A DNA stretch of 64,000 bases from Rhynchopus sp. YZ270_cl-10 (GCA_964035575.1 OZ037914.1:946213-1010212); one strand, 5' to 3'; positions 29,614-40,414 are shown, counted from the first letter of the stretch. Translations and numbers: made by a program. The notes: a model not told the origin generated them from the sequence alone.

Positions 29614-31311
29614 CTAGAGTGGTTGTTCGGGGAACCGCATGGCACGTCGTTCGTCACACCACATGCCGTGTCCTCTGTTCCCCATCCAGTCGTGCCTGAG
29701 GGGCTCAAGGTTCTTATGTTTGCCTGCAAGGAGATCATAGGTCCTGCCGTCTGTGGGGCGTTTCGCCTTCAGGGTCTTCCTGGTACGGTACGGTGTTTTG
29801 TTCCCTGGGGGCGAGAACGCTGTGTTCGAATGGCCTTTCCGCGCAAACTCAAAGAGCTTCCCCTTTGCGGTAAACACCTTGTTATTGTTCGCCCCCATCC
29901 CTGCGCTTAACGGCAGAATCTTCTTCTGAGACACCCCCATTCCCATGCCGGCTCCATCCACCGGCGCAAAAAAATGAGTATGCAATGAAGGTACATGGTC
30001 GGGCAGCATCAAATCCCTGGTAGTTTTTACACGACAAAAATCTATCAGCATTTTGTAAGACAAATGTGGGGATCTGGTCACAGCGTTTGCGATTTTGGAG
30101 CCATATGCCATGTTCGCGTCGATGCCGGCTTTGTAGTTCATTTCCATTCGTTTTGCGAGATATGCTGAAGGCTCTCCACCTGCCTTCTGGTATTGTTCAT
30201 AGAAGAGAACTGCGTGGTGGTTGAATCCGCTGTCGAGGAATCCGTTGACCGTCATTTCATATGTTGCTTGACGAGGTTTCACACCAAGCTCTGTCAGCAT
30301 CTGCCAGGTCTTTAACACAGTGTGCGCCTCATTTGCGACGTTCGCCGCATGCACCAACGCTTCAAACGCATCAGTCGACGGCACCTTAATCCTTTTCTTC
30401 ATGGTGTTGTACAGTACGATACACTTCGCCACGTCGCCCTTCTCAGCAAAGGTCCACATTAACGCTGCCAGCACTCTAGGGGAATGGTGTTTTTGCTGCA
30501 CGCTTTTGTGGTTGTCGTATATCCGCACCGCCTCTTCAGTTGCCCCAAGAACGCTACAGCAGCGGATAACAGCGTCAAGCATCTGCGTTGACACATCCTG
30601 TGTGGTGTTCCGTGCGTTCTCCCCACCAGTAAACTCCGTCCACAACGATAAAGTATCAGCAAAATAGTTCTGTAAAGGGTGGTTCACCGGGGCGGTGCTC
30701 ACCATCGAAAACTCTCCGGTTTGTTGCGTGCTTTCTTCGTCTATTTTGTATTCATCTTGTCCGGGGAGGGTCTGCCCATCCGCAAGAATTCTAAGCATCA
30801 CATGCGCATGCGCCAACATCAAACTCTTATCCTTTTTGCTCACAAAATAGGCACCTCTCCCAGCCTCTGCGGCATCAACATTAAACTGTTGAAGGTCTCG
30901 ATAGACCCGCTGTGGGTGTGGTGTGTCATAAGCACCGAGGAGCAAGGCTACAGATCGATGACTCTCGAAGGTGGACAACACAAAGTTGTATGAATGCCCT
31001 TCTGGGTGCGCAGCGGTCACGGCAGTGGTGGGGTTCGCTTCGCCACTTACAGATTCACCTTCATCTCTTTCTTCAACAGCCTCCTCAGCAACCTCCCTCT
31101 CCTTCTCTCCCTCAACATCAAAACCCCCAGCACGTCTTGCCCTCGGAAGCCCTCCCTCCGGCACCGTCTTCGCCTTCACATCAACCGTTCTCGCAGGGCG
31201 TGTATACTTTCGAAACCTCGGTGGTGATAAAGGTGCTGAAGATGATGCCAACACCACAGAAGACGAGAAACTCCGCACCACCCAGCCTTTACTCGCTTTG
31301 AAACAAAGCAT
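29614..31311 (-). CDS. Mitochondrial PPR-repeat-like protein, 565 residues
   Basis: The N-terminus is basic and Ser-rich without acids for 50 residues, as in a mitochondrial targeting peptide, followed by an acidic linker (about 65-95). Residues about 235-400 form paired helices of pentatricopeptide type, for example AVIRCCSVLGATEEAVRIYD, VLAALMWTFAEKGDVAKCIV and MTVNGFLDSGFNHHAVLFYE. The C-terminus is basic, with RRAMRFP near the end, possibly RNA-binding. PPR proteins bind single-stranded RNA in organelles; a part in mitochondrial RNA processing or the mitoribosome is inference. A CT-rich tract ends in CTACACAAG right before AAATG, supporting this start. Confidence 0.75.
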   Translation of the reverse strand: MLCFKASKGWVVRSFSSSVVLASSSAPLSPPRFRKYTRPARTVDVKAKTVPEGGLPRARRAGGFDVEGEKEREVAEEAVEERDEGESVSGEANPTTAVTAAHPEGHSYNFVLSTFESHRSVALLLGAYDTPHPQRVYRDLQQFNVDAAEAGRGAYFVSKKDKSLMLAHAHVMLRILADGQTLPGQDEYKIDEESTQQTGEFSMVSTAPVNHPLQNYFADTLSLWTEFTGGENARNTTQDVSTQMLDAVIRCCSVLGATEEAVRIYDNHKSVQQKHHSPRVLAALMWTFAEKGDVAKCIVLYNTMKKRIKVPSTDAFEALVHAANVANEAHTVLKTWQMLTELGVKPRQATYEMTVNGFLDSGFNHHAVLFYEQYQKAGGEPSAYLAKRMEMNYKAGIDANMAYGSKIANAVTRSPHLSYKMLIDFCRVKTTRDLMLPDHVPSLHTHFFAPVDGAGMGMGVSQKKILPLSAGMGANNNKVFTAKGKLFEFARKGHSNTAFSPPGNKTPYRTRKTLKAKRPTDGRTYDLLAGKHKNLEPLRHDWMGNRGHGMWCDERRAMRFPEQPL

Positions 31312-31742
31312 TTCTTGTGTAGAATAATGGAGAGAGAGAGAAAGGGGAGAGGGGATGGGGAAACTCTCCTGGTAGGTTAGGAATTCAATGATACGACCCC
31401 TTGGGGCTTGACGTCAAAAAATGAAGGGGGGGAGTATTTTTTTTTTTCCTCTCGCAATTCTAAGACATTCCAAAACTCCGAATCATATCCCACCCCCCTT
31501 CCCTTTCCCCCCCTTCTCCGCTCTCCACTCTCTCTTCGTTTCAAAGTGCAGAGGGTTTCCATTTTTTTTGTGGTTCTGAACTGTCTTTATCGTAAACCTT
31601 GTGGGTCTGAATTGTCCAAAAGTCACACTTGGGGGTACCAGACTGTCCTTACCCCCTTTTTTTCTTCAATAAATTGTTGGAGTGTAGTTGCCTCGGTTGT
31701 GTTGCCACAGTTTGTGCAATCTCAACCTCCACTTTTTTTTCT
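31312..31742. other. Intergenic region with family B unit
   Basis: The B unit at 31666-31732 lies 10 bases beyond the geranylgeranyltransferase stop. The rest is C/T-rich (sense A/G) and leads into the acceptor of the PPR-like gene. Confidence 0.5.
31666..31732 (-). repeat. Short repeat family B
   Basis: Plus-strand AGTGTAGTTGCCTCGGTTGT, then GCCACAGTTTGTGCAATCTC; a few bases are inserted before CTCCACT. Confidence 0.75.
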
Positions 31743-32684
31743 TCACTGCAACAATGCTCCCAACGCAACATCCACCTTCGGAAGCGTTTCACCCCACCCT
31801 TTGAGATTCGAAACCCCCATCAGCGGAAGCGCTGTGTGCAGGATGTCTGGGCGGCTTTCTTCATCTTTGGCAATCCCACCACGCTCACCTTGACATGCTG
31901 AGACAAACCTTAGTGCACTATCCAACGCCACAAACGCCTCACCCTCCAGAATACGCAGACTCGACCCAACCCAGTATGTATAGCATGTATCCGCATCTTT
32001 GTTGGGACGTCCATTAAACCCTTCAGTACACGTTGCACGGCTAACCAGCCATTTCATTGTCCTCCGTTTGTCTAGGACATCCAACCGGCCCATCATACTG
32101 AGCGACGCGATACCACAGAACGTTGTCCCTCCGTGCCCTTCACAGTGTGCATTATTCCCAATACCGCCGTCATAACGGATGCAGGATTTTATATACTGTA
32201 TAGCAAGTGGCACGTTGATTGCATCCCATATGTCCAACACCTTCGCCACGACGCACGCTGAGTACAAAAACCGTACGTCCGATTCTCCATAAATGACACA
32301 CCGAAACCCCCCTTCTTCTGTTTGAAGAGACCTCAGATGCGTCTTCATCCCTTCCCGGTCTATTCTCGACAAATCATCCCCCACCATAGACAATAACAAC
32401 ACCGCACACTGCGCCATGGTCACGTGCCCCTCCAATGGCATAGTGTGCGAAGGTCGAAACCCTCCCCCCGCAAGGAGCGGCACCTGCTGTGTGTAGATCC
32501 ACTCCACCATCCGCTTGGTCTCCTCTTCGTCCAGGTTGTCCCCGCACATCCTTCTTGCCATGTACGCGAAGTACAGAATGGTCACCCGGTTTGGGTCGTA
32601 TCCCTCGGGGAGGACGTCACCGAATATCATAAGCTTGCTTAACGCACTGTGCGCGGCAAAGGCGATAGGAGGTGTAGACGGCAT
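31743..32684 (-). CDS. Geranylgeranyltransferase type I, beta subunit
   Basis: A 313-residue prenyltransferase beta subunit of the alpha-alpha barrel type. GGGFRPS, GGIGNNAHCEGHGGTTFCG and GFNGRPNKDADTCYTYWVG are family repeats. The zinc ligands appear as Asp and Cys in DADTCY and His in ILHTALPLMG. The phrase GRPNK...DTCY..WVG separates it from the farnesyl and Rab types. With the common alpha subunit it attaches geranylgeranyl to CaaL-ending small GTPases in the cytosol. I start at the Met at 32684, after an acceptor GATTCTTCAG (near 32748); the longer frame to 32810 lies before that site. A family B unit follows the stop by 10 bases. Confidence 0.9.
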   Translation of the reverse strand: MPSTPPIAFAAHSALSKLMIFGDVLPEGYDPNRVTILYFAYMARRMCGDNLDEEETKRMVEWIYTQQVPLLAGGGFRPSHTMPLEGHVTMAQCAVLLLSMVGDDLSRIDREGMKTHLRSLQTEEGGFRCVIYGESDVRFLYSACVVAKVLDIWDAINVPLAIQYIKSCIRYDGGIGNNAHCEGHGGTTFCGIASLSMMGRLDVLDKRRTMKWLVSRATCTEGFNGRPNKDADTCYTYWVGSSLRILEGEAFVALDSALRFVSACQGERGGIAKDEESRPDILHTALPLMGVSNLKGWGETLPKVDVALGALLQ

Positions 32685-32843
32685 AGTGAGATAAGTGAAA
32701 AGGGGTGTTGGGCGAGATGGGATTCGTATCGTGTATGTGGAGGGTTTCTGAAGAATCGGGGGGGGGCTGAGAGAGAGAAAGGGGGAGGGGGGCGTTTTAG
32801 CACTTTTCAACTTTTCTAACCGAACCGGTAGAGGTGGATGGTA

Positions 32844-33047
32844 CTACAACACCTCACGCACGTCGTGGACATCCTTCTGTGAGGAGTCTCTCATCGTGAG
32901 GAAAGGGGCGAGGCGTGCCAGGCGGTGGCTCCGTACCATGGTGCAAAACACGGCAAATGGCTGACTGCGCTCCCGAAAGTGGTGTGGTGGTGTCCGCCCC
33001 ATTGTGGGGGAAACCTTGAGCCGTCTCACGGGGAACTCTTTGGTACA
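32844..33047 (-). CDS. C-terminal exon of an unidentified small protein
   Basis: An open segment with codon use like the neighbouring genes ends at a stop at 32844. It includes RRLKVSPTMGRTPPHHFRER and then SQPFAVFCTMVRSHRLARLA. Two readings are possible. (a) It is intronless and its ATG was parted from it by the TIR element at 33066-34004: taking the element and one TA out leaves ATG TAT GAA in frame, a 74-residue protein. (b) It is a last exon whose upstream exon is 34881-34822 (MCPICPRHTVVLCNVVDCLQ, ending CAA/GTGAAT), with the element inside the intron and a 3' site at ACCAAAGAG. I recognise no family either way. Confidence 0.45.
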   Translation of the reverse strand, partial: CTKEFPVRRLKVSPTMGRTPPHHFRERSQPFAVFCTMVRSHRLARLAPFLTMRDSSQKDVHDVREVL

Positions 33048-33065
33048 AAAGAGAATTATTTCATA

Positions 33066-34004
33066 TCAGTCCTATTCGTGGTCCTTTACCCCCCCCCCCC
33101 CCTTCCTTTACCCCCCCCCTTATTTTACCCCCTTTTTCAGAAAAAAACGGTTCAGGCCAAAATAACATGGTCCTTTACCCCCCCCCCCCCCCTTATAGTA
33201 CCCTGTTGTGGCTGGTACTTTACCCCCCTGGGGGGGTAAAGTACCAGCCACCAGGCAATTTTTGGGTAATTATCACCGCGACACGCCAGGTGGTGTTTTG
33301 CCACGAGGGACCTAAACCCACGAGCGAAGCGAGGGGGTTTAGGTCCCTCGTGACAAAACACCACCTGGCGTGTAATTATGGGGTGATAGTTTCACATAAT
33401 GCCGCGCGTACCTGTTTTGTTTAATGGTTTGCTGGTAGGGGCTGATGTGTTCAGCGGGTCGTACATCCGGAGACTGTAGGACTGGTCTGATTTGAAGCTG
33501 GAGACAAGCTCGAAATGAGGAAAGGGTAAAGTGCAAATAATCCTTCACCCCTGTTTTTCATCGGGTGTGCAGGTAGATGAGTGCAGGTGGGTACGTTTGT
33601 GCCGCGTGGGCGATACGTTTGGGACACCTCACGGAATCTGAGGCAACATCGTCATCCCTGACCAGTCATGGTACAGGCACAGGCAGAAAGATGATGTGGA
33701 TGATGTGGATTTCCATGATTCATGACCACTTGCGAGGTCGCAAGGAGGTGAGAATTTTTTTCAGACGATACATTTATCATTAGATCATGTGTCGTCACAC
33801 TGTGTTGCACAAAATTTCACCCCACGGTGTATGAAAAAGTACCCCCTTCCCACCCAAAAACATGACCTAACCCATAACATGGTCCTTTACCCCCCCCCCT
33901 TACCCCCTCCTTTACCCCCCCCCCTTATTTTACCCCCCTTTTTCCAAAATTTCCGGTTCACCGACCCAAAGGGGGGGGGGGTAAAGGACCACGAATAGGA
34001 CTGA
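33066..34004. mobile_element. Non-autonomous TIR DNA transposon, TA target site
   Basis: The ends are inverted repeats starting TCAGTCCTATTCGTGGTCCT, flanked on both sides by TA (33064-33065 and 34005-34006). TA duplication and this length suggest a Tc1/mariner-like MITE. C/G runs line both subterminal parts. Inside lies a near-perfect palindrome (about 33278-33380) with arms including CACGCCAGGTGGTGTTTTG. No transposase frame is present. Confidence 0.75.
33278..33380. repeat. Long palindrome inside the TA element
   Basis: Arms of about 40 bases (ACACGCCAGGTGGTGTTTTG and GAGGGACCTAAACCC, then their inverse) surround a loop of roughly 15 bases containing GAGCGAAGCGAGG. It would form a stable cruciform or RNA hairpin. 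Confidence 0.8.
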
Positions 34005-35025
34005 TACATTATTTTCGCAACGAAACGAAAAGAATGCAAAGAAGAAGAAAAAAAACTGAGGATTGGGGGAGGTTTTTCGTTCTTTCAGTCGATGCGGAAA
34101 AGGGGGGAAAAGTAATGCGGTTTGCGTAGTAAAAAAAGAGGGGTTTTTTTTTGTGTACTTTGTGATCAAAACTGATGAAGACTGGTTAAATAGCAATGAT
34201 GGGGGGCGTGAGAACATAAGAGACTAGATGTTAACACTTTTGTCTGTTGACAAATTTCTTTACACCAAACAAAAGCGGGTAAAGATCTGCAATCAATCTT
34301 CGGCCGAAGCTTGTGGGCTGCAGAATATAATTTTGGAGGAACCTCAATTCTTTTGTTTTCGTATGTCTCCGCCGTTGAAAAAAAAGAGAGAAAAGCCTTT
34401 TGTAAGAGAGCTTGGGCTTATACGGGCACAGCCATCTTGAAAAGAAAAAAAAATCCTTTTAAACCTCAAAGACGAATGTGTGCTTTTTGATGTACACACA
34501 TCTTCTAAAATTTAGACTAAAAAGAGTGTTGGTGGAATACCAACCCCATCCCCACCCCCCCCCACACAGCAGAGAATAAGACTCGGGGACCCGGGACCGG
34601 GAACCCGGTTATTCTCAGCCGGACTGGGACCCGGGATCTTGACCTGGACCAGGACCGGGACCGAGACCCAGGGACCGGGGACCCGGCTTATTCTCTGCTG
34701 CGCCCCCCCATACCCCATACCCCTTTCTTTTGATTGCACCTTGGGGGAAAACGAGAAAAAAAATCCTTTTTGAAAGAACCAAGCAACGTCACAGTTTTCA
34801 GCGAGGGGGGGAGTAATTCACTTGGAGACAGTCCACAACGTTGCACAGCACTACGGTGTGGCGGGGACAAATTGGACACATTCTTGAAATATATCTACTC
34901 AACTAATGGGTGGTAGAACGATGTTGCCCTGCGAAGAAGGTGCAGGTGTCGTTCTCTCGTCCAGGCTCTCTCTAATCGCTGTCGCTACTGTAAGAGGGTG
35001 GGTTTTGTTGAGGAAGGGAAGGGGT
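34005..35025. other. Gap with a GC-rich TIR unit and one possible exon
   Basis: It contains a possible 60-base first exon at 34881-34822, preceded in sense by acceptors CCCTCTTACAG and TTCTTCGCAG, a GC-rich inverted-repeat unit (34566-34708), and a short family F-like GGCCGAAGC stretch near 34302. Confidence 0.35.
34566..34708. mobile_element. Small GC-rich inverted-repeat element
   Basis: The ends are CAGCAGAGAATAAG and its inverse. The inside consists of GGGACCC/GGGTCCC-type repeats with an internal GGTTATTCTCAGCCGG. A relative with TAGCTGAGAATAAG ends lies at 37994-38183, nested in a larger TIR element. No clear target duplication. Confidence 0.55.
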
Positions 35026-36061
35026 TTATTTTTGAAAAAGAATCAATGAGGGGGAGTGTGCATACTCGTATTTGAAAGAACGCACCGTCTGGTCGATCTC
35101 CCCGAAACGGTAGTTCGACTTCTTCAGCTTGTTCTTCGCCTTCGTGAAGCCTTTTCCCTTGGTCACAATCAGTTTGTCGTGCGCCTTGTACGTGAAGTCG
35201 TTCTTCAGCTCCTCCTCGCTCTTGGTGGACTCCCATCTGTTGTCTTTGGCAACCTCGGCCTGGTTCTCCTCTGCCACCTTCACGACGTCCATTCTGCAGA
35301 AACGCTCACCAGGCTGTGTGGGGTGTACATTGGTAGCAAAGAAAATTTGAATATGCCACACATATTTGTACTAAGGGAGTTGCTACAGGGAAACTGTGGC
35401 AGAGGGAAAAGAGAAGTATTATAAGATGAACCTAAGCGTGTATTTGAAAACTTGGTTGTGTTAGTGTAGCCACCCTAGAGTGTGCTCCACTATATGCGTA
35501 CTTGTATATTCGTGTTTTAGTCTCCTTTTAAAAAAGGTATTGCGACCCTGAACGACATACCACCTTCTTCTTCTTCGGGCCTCCCGCCTCGCTCTCTGCC
35601 TTGCGCTTGCTTGCGATCTTTGCTGCGATTTGGGGCGAATTCCGGGGGCTCTTCTTAAGGACGAGCTTCGTGGTCACGACACGCTTCACTGGTGACGATG
35701 AGGGCTTGCGCGCGGGCTTACTGCTGCTGCTGCTGCTGCTGCTCGAGTCGTCACTGCTCGAGTCACTGTCACTGTCACTGTCATCCTTCGCTGCCACAGC
35801 CTTGGGCGCAGCCTTCACGCTTTCACTGTCGCTAGAGGAGTCTGACGAGGAGGAGGAGGAGGAAGAGGAATCGCTGCTCGACTCACCCCCCGCAGTGTGC
35901 TCTGCATGCACAGCCTGAAGCGTGCGTCCACCCCACGCAGCCGTCGCCCCTGCCTTGTCCATCACGATGCCGTCAGCCTTCTTGAAGGCCTTCGCCCCAG
36001 ACTTGCATTCCTCCACAAGGTAGTCGTAAACAAGCGAGTTCAAATCCGCCACGGTCGGCAT
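35026..36061 (-). CDS. Nopp140/SRP40-like nucleolar phosphoprotein, one cis-intron
   Basis: Exon 1 (36061-35561) and exon 2 (35313-35026) join in phase 0 to give 262 residues. The N-terminus ADLNSLVYDYLVEECKSGAK matches the LisH-like start of Nopp140. A central acidic Ser/Asp/Glu tract with basic Lys/Pro spacers is typical of CK2-phosphorylated Nopp140, and KKKK precedes the intron. Exon 2 is the SRP40 C-terminal domain, with VTKGKGFTKAKNKLKKSNYR and EIDQTVRSFKYE. It is shorter than the animal protein, with a single acidic block. Nopp140 chaperones box C/D and H/ACA snoRNPs in nucleoli and Cajal bodies. The acceptor CTCTTCTTAG (AG at 36096-36097) lies 34 bases upstream of the ATG. Exon 1 alone would lack the conserved C-terminal domain, so the intron is well supported. 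Confidence 0.88.
35314..35560 (-). other. Cis-intron of the Nopp140-like gene, containing repeats A and G
   Basis: Bounded by AAGGTG/GTATGT and CCCCACACAG/CCTGGT. Nearly half of its 247 bases are repeat: the two halves of a family G unit (35423-35437 and 35513-35529) with a family A unit (35444-35493) where the G hairpin loop should be. Confidence 0.85.
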
Positions 36062-36837
36062 CTTTTCGTATATTTTATTGTTTTTGGTGTACCGTCTAAG
36101 AAGAGAAGAGTGAAAGGAGGAATTGATCCAAAAGGAGAAGAAATTAAGTGCTGTGGAAGAATAGGGGATCGAAAGATCGTTTGTATGTTGAAAAATTGGC
36201 TGGTTCTCTCTGTATTGCTTTGGCTTTTGTTTTTTTGCCGAAAAAAGCATTTTAGTTTGATGTAAGTGCTGTGGAAGAATGGTTGTGGGGGAAGACTTTT
36301 TTTTTTTTTGCCCTTTTTTGTTTTTGCTTTTGTTTTTTTTTTTTTTTGCCTTTATGCCAACAGAAAATAAAAAAAAAGTCCAAGGGAAATGCGGGGGAGA
36401 TAGCAAAACAAAACAAAAAAATAATCAAAGCGCAGCTGTACCAAGATAAAAAGGGAACAGAAAACTTCAACAGTGAAGTGACTGTACCTAAAAGAGGGAA
36501 ATGTGTAAAAAAAAAAGGGGGGAAAGCGAGTCATTTTTTTTATTTTTTGCATTTTGAACAAACGGGTGGCATCTTCCAGGTTTCCTCCCTTTTTCTTTCT
36601 TTATCGATAAAATTAGTTGCTGTAATAGTAGTCGTTGCCACACTTGGCAAACTCGACAACCGATCAACTCCTACCAGAGTTTCAGAAGGTGCGCAATCTA
36701 TCTCTGTGGACACCCAGGAAGACAAATAAAGAGAAAACGTGGAAGATGTAAATGTGCCCCTCTCCCTCTCTCGAACACATCGTGAATAAATGAACCCGTT
36801 TGTCCAAAAAAAAAAAAAAAGAAAATAATAAAATGAA

Positions 36838-36876
36838 GGTTGGTAGTGCCAAACGCCTCTCGGACGCAAGCACCGA
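36838..36876 (-). repeat. Short repeat family E with CGAGAG loop
   Basis: In sense GGTGCTTGCGTCCGAGAGGC, then GTTTGGCACTACC; stem GTGC/GCAC. Confidence 0.55.
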
Positions 36877-37478
36877 AAAAGCGTTCTTATTTCTGGTACA
36901 ATTTTTTTTTGGCATTTGAAAAAAAAATATATAAAAATTTGAGAAAGTAGACCAAAAAGGGAAACTTGAAAATGGAAAAGAAATTTTGACTTGAATTTTG
37001 GGCATCCATGGCACAAAAAAAAATGTTGGGAAGATGAAGCACAGTGCTTAGTCATCTTGGGAAAAACAAAAAACATTTCCTCAAAACAAAAAACCAAAAA
37101 AAAAAAATTACATACCCACACCCGAAGATAGCAGGAATAATGGGCAACGCATTTTTTTTTCCCCCCCGCCCTCTCTTTTTTTGATACTCTGTTGGTTTAT
37201 ACAGCACCTCTTGAGATGGTCTGTTTTGTGAACTGAGAAAATCTCGCGTACTGGGGTAATGTATTTCAATTCTATTATTTTTGCAGTTGTTGTACCGACA
37301 AAATCACCACACCAAGGTGGATACTGTGCCACAATAACCTTTTGGTGGGTGACTAGGGTCTGCACAGCAGCGTAGCACTGTCCAGATATTTTGCGAAAAT
37401 GCGGAAATAAAAAAATTCTCCAACCCGAGATTCTGCTTCACCCTCTTTCTACCTTCTCTCTTTTCTCTTTTCTCTTTT

Positions 37479-37512
<34 letters not shown>

Positions 37513-37570
37513 ACACACAATTGGCAAAAAAGGGGAGGTGCCTTCACTCCTCCCTTTTGGTTTTTTTTTT

Positions 37571-37619
37571 TTGAAAACTTGGTTGTATTAGTGTAGCCAC
37601 CCTAGAGTGTGCTCCACTA
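37571..37619 (-). repeat. Short repeat family A, near consensus
   Basis: Plus-strand TTGAAAACTTGGTTGTATTA, GTGTAGCCACCCTAGAGTGT and GCTCCACTA, with a T-run on both sides. Confidence 0.8.
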
Positions 37620-37724
37620 CTTTTTTTTTTTTTGGCAGCACCTCCTTCTTTTTGCAGTGTTCATATGAAGGAAACAATCTCTGAACCCTTGAAAGGATTG
37701 AAAAGAGACTGATCCTTCAGCTAA

Positions 37725-39079
37725 CTATACATAGCGCTCCAATTAGAGTGTTAGGGTATAATTAGAGTCTGGGATTTTGGGTCAAGTCAGTTAGAGTCCA
37801 GTTAGAGTATAATTAGAGTCGCTTTTCTTCAATTAGACTATAATTAGAGCGCAGTTAGAGCATAATTAGACTCTAACTACACTCTAATTATAGTCTAATT
37901 AGAGTAAAACAACAGGCTTCTTGTAGGTGCAAACGCCTTAAGGAACTGGTTCCCCTAAGGTTCCTCTGTAGGACCCAGGTGTCCAGGTGCCCACATAGCT
38001 GAGAATAAGACTTGGGGACCCGGGACCCGGTTATTCTCAGCCGGACTGGGACACAACTATGTGAAGGCGCTGTGGGTCCGCCTGAAAGCGGGTCGGGGAC
38101 CCGGTCGCGGGAGGGTGGGGGCCTAGTCCAAGTCCTACTGTACCTAGTACCCGGGACTCGGGACCCGGCTTATTCTCAGCTATGGGTACCCGGACCCGCA
38201 GTGGCACATGCCCTCAAGTGTGAGTGACCCACACATGAGGGAATGCGACACCGCAAAAACTCTTCGTGCACCTTCGGGTGCAATGCCGCAGACAGGCCAA
38301 ACAGCGTTGGACTCAGAGGAATTCCTGCTGTGCAGGTAACAAACATGAGAACCAACTCCCAGTAACAAGGGGCGCCTTTTGGCGGGCGTTATTGAGGATG
38401 TTTGGGGTGCAAAGTTTTCCACAATTTTGATGCGCGGGTACAGAAGTGTTGTCTTGTTCTTTCATCTCTAGGAATGTAAATGTCAATCGAGTTTAACTAC
38501 CACTAAGGGGTCGAAGGGGATAATCCCAGTATCAAAGGTTGTGTCGACGGGAAATCTATGAGTATACGTTCATTTCATCCGCAGAAATAACTACTTATGA
38601 ACCCAGGAGAGATCCAAGCCTCGCGCTAAACCACCACCCGCGATTGACTTAGATGTTATAACAAAGAGAATTCATAACAAACAACACCCTACCCCATGCA
38701 CACTAAAGTGCCATGCTTCAAGTGATCATGCCCTGGGCCAAAATTCCTGTGCTAAAAAGGCAACAAGACCAGTGTGAATTGTGCACTGGTTTTCTGGGGG
38801 AACAAACAATATTTTCTTGTATCTAGTCCTCTGCAAGCAGAAAACAGACGTTCTGGATTACAAAATCGAATTTCTTGCACTGGCTATGCTCCCTGGGTTT
38901 ATGGCTATAGCATTGGTTGATGTGCCCCTCTTATTGACCCTATTATAAGACTCTAATTAGAGTCTAATTAGAGTCCAGTTAGAGTATTAGAGTTCAGTTA
39001 GAGTTTTAAAGACTCTAATTATACTCTAACTGCCGACTCTAATTATCTAGTTGGAGTCTAATTAGAGCGCTATGTATAG
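37725..39079. mobile_element. Non-autonomous TIR DNA transposon, CTAA target duplication
   Basis: The ends are CTATACATAGCGCTCCAATT and its near-exact inverse, flanked by CTAA on both sides (37721-37724 and 39080-39083). Subterminal parts are arrays of AATTAGAGTC-type units on both flanks. A second GC-rich inverted-repeat unit (37994-38183) is nested inside. No transposase frame is seen and the superfamily is unclear. Confidence 0.75.
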
Positions 39080-40092
39080 CTAACACAGTTTTTTTGCACT
39101 ATATAAAAAGATCACCGTCCTCTCGTACACAACATCTTTTCTGAACACAACTTCTGAAACCGTAATTATGATAACAAAAAATAGGTGTCCTTTTAACAAA
39201 GAGTAAGGTGATTTGGGTACATTTTGTTCTTCGTTGAATGTAACCAAAAATTTTATTTATCACAGCCTTATTGGGACAAAAGGGAATAATGAAAAGGAAA
39301 AGAAACAATATTTTAAGAACAAGGAGAGAAATGATCTTTAGTTCAATATATCTTGACAGTTAGTTAAATCACATGATTTCTTGTAATTCTGTTGTGCCCT
39401 GTTGTGATTTTCTCCAAAAAAAAACTAGAAAACGACACTTCGCCGCCACCCCAGTAACTGGACTTTTACGCTTCGCGAGAGATGTAGTTATTTTTTTTTT
39501 TTTTGTACCAAAAAAAATGCATTATCTTATTTTCACCCTATTGTGTTGGGTGCACCTTGCCACCTGAAATCTCTACTTTTAAAAAAAAAAAAGGGGGGAG
39601 AAAATCTTACTGTTGGCATCTGAAAATTAAAGGAAAAAAGAAGGGGAAAAAACAAACATTTGTCACAAAATAAGAGAAGAGGGGGGTAAAAAAAAGAAAC
39701 AAGCAAAGTATTTCAAGAAGAAAGGGGATGGGATTGGGGGATGTCACCTGGGGTTTTTCTCTCTCGGGGTGTTAAAAAAAAAAATATGAATCAATGCACC
39801 CCCATGGGTACATTGATCCTTTCAAAAAATAGCACGGTAAAACCAAAAGAAGAACGGTGGGAGTCATTCACTAGCCACTCCAAAAAATGGGGGAAGGTGA
39901 AATGAGTACTTTTTTTTTTTTTTGAGAAATATTGTTCACACTTTTTTTTGAGAGGAGAGACTGAGACAGAGGTTTGCAACACGGAGTTGGAATTGTGTTT
40001 TTTTTTTAAAACCCTTCTAGACCCCAAGCCAATAATGTCCAGCAGGGGGTCTAAAGGGTTAATCCAAGATACTGTGTGTCACACACAACAAC

Positions 40093-40127
<35 letters not shown>

Positions 40128-40414
40128 ACCACTGTTGAGAACAAACTCACCCGACGTTCAAAGAAGGGAAATGGCACAATTTTATCTCGAAAAGCAACAG
40201 AAGACAACATTATCCTCAACTTTCTTTTTGCTTTTTGAAAGAAAAAAAAAACACTTGAAACATGAAATATATTTCGTACACATACTTCAAAGATCTATCA
40301 CAATTGAGGGCTCATTTAATGTTTTTATTAGTGGCCTGTAAAGTAAACGAAACGCATTTTTCGCTCCCCCTTTTTTTATCCTCAAGAGAGAGCGAATGAA
40401 TCAGAAAAGTTGAA

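Noticed and set aside
29614-31327. Plus-strand frames opposite the PPR-like gene, including a Ser/Pro-rich 118-residue one
   Set aside because: Shadows of the GC-rich coding strand, with no start context or family.
37119-37385. Open segment after CTGGACAG ending in a VHKTDHLKR-like stretch
   Set aside because: Faintly like the tail of an LTR-retroelement polyprotein, but could equally be a host exon. No termini or other parts are seen nearby, so I leave it unnamed.
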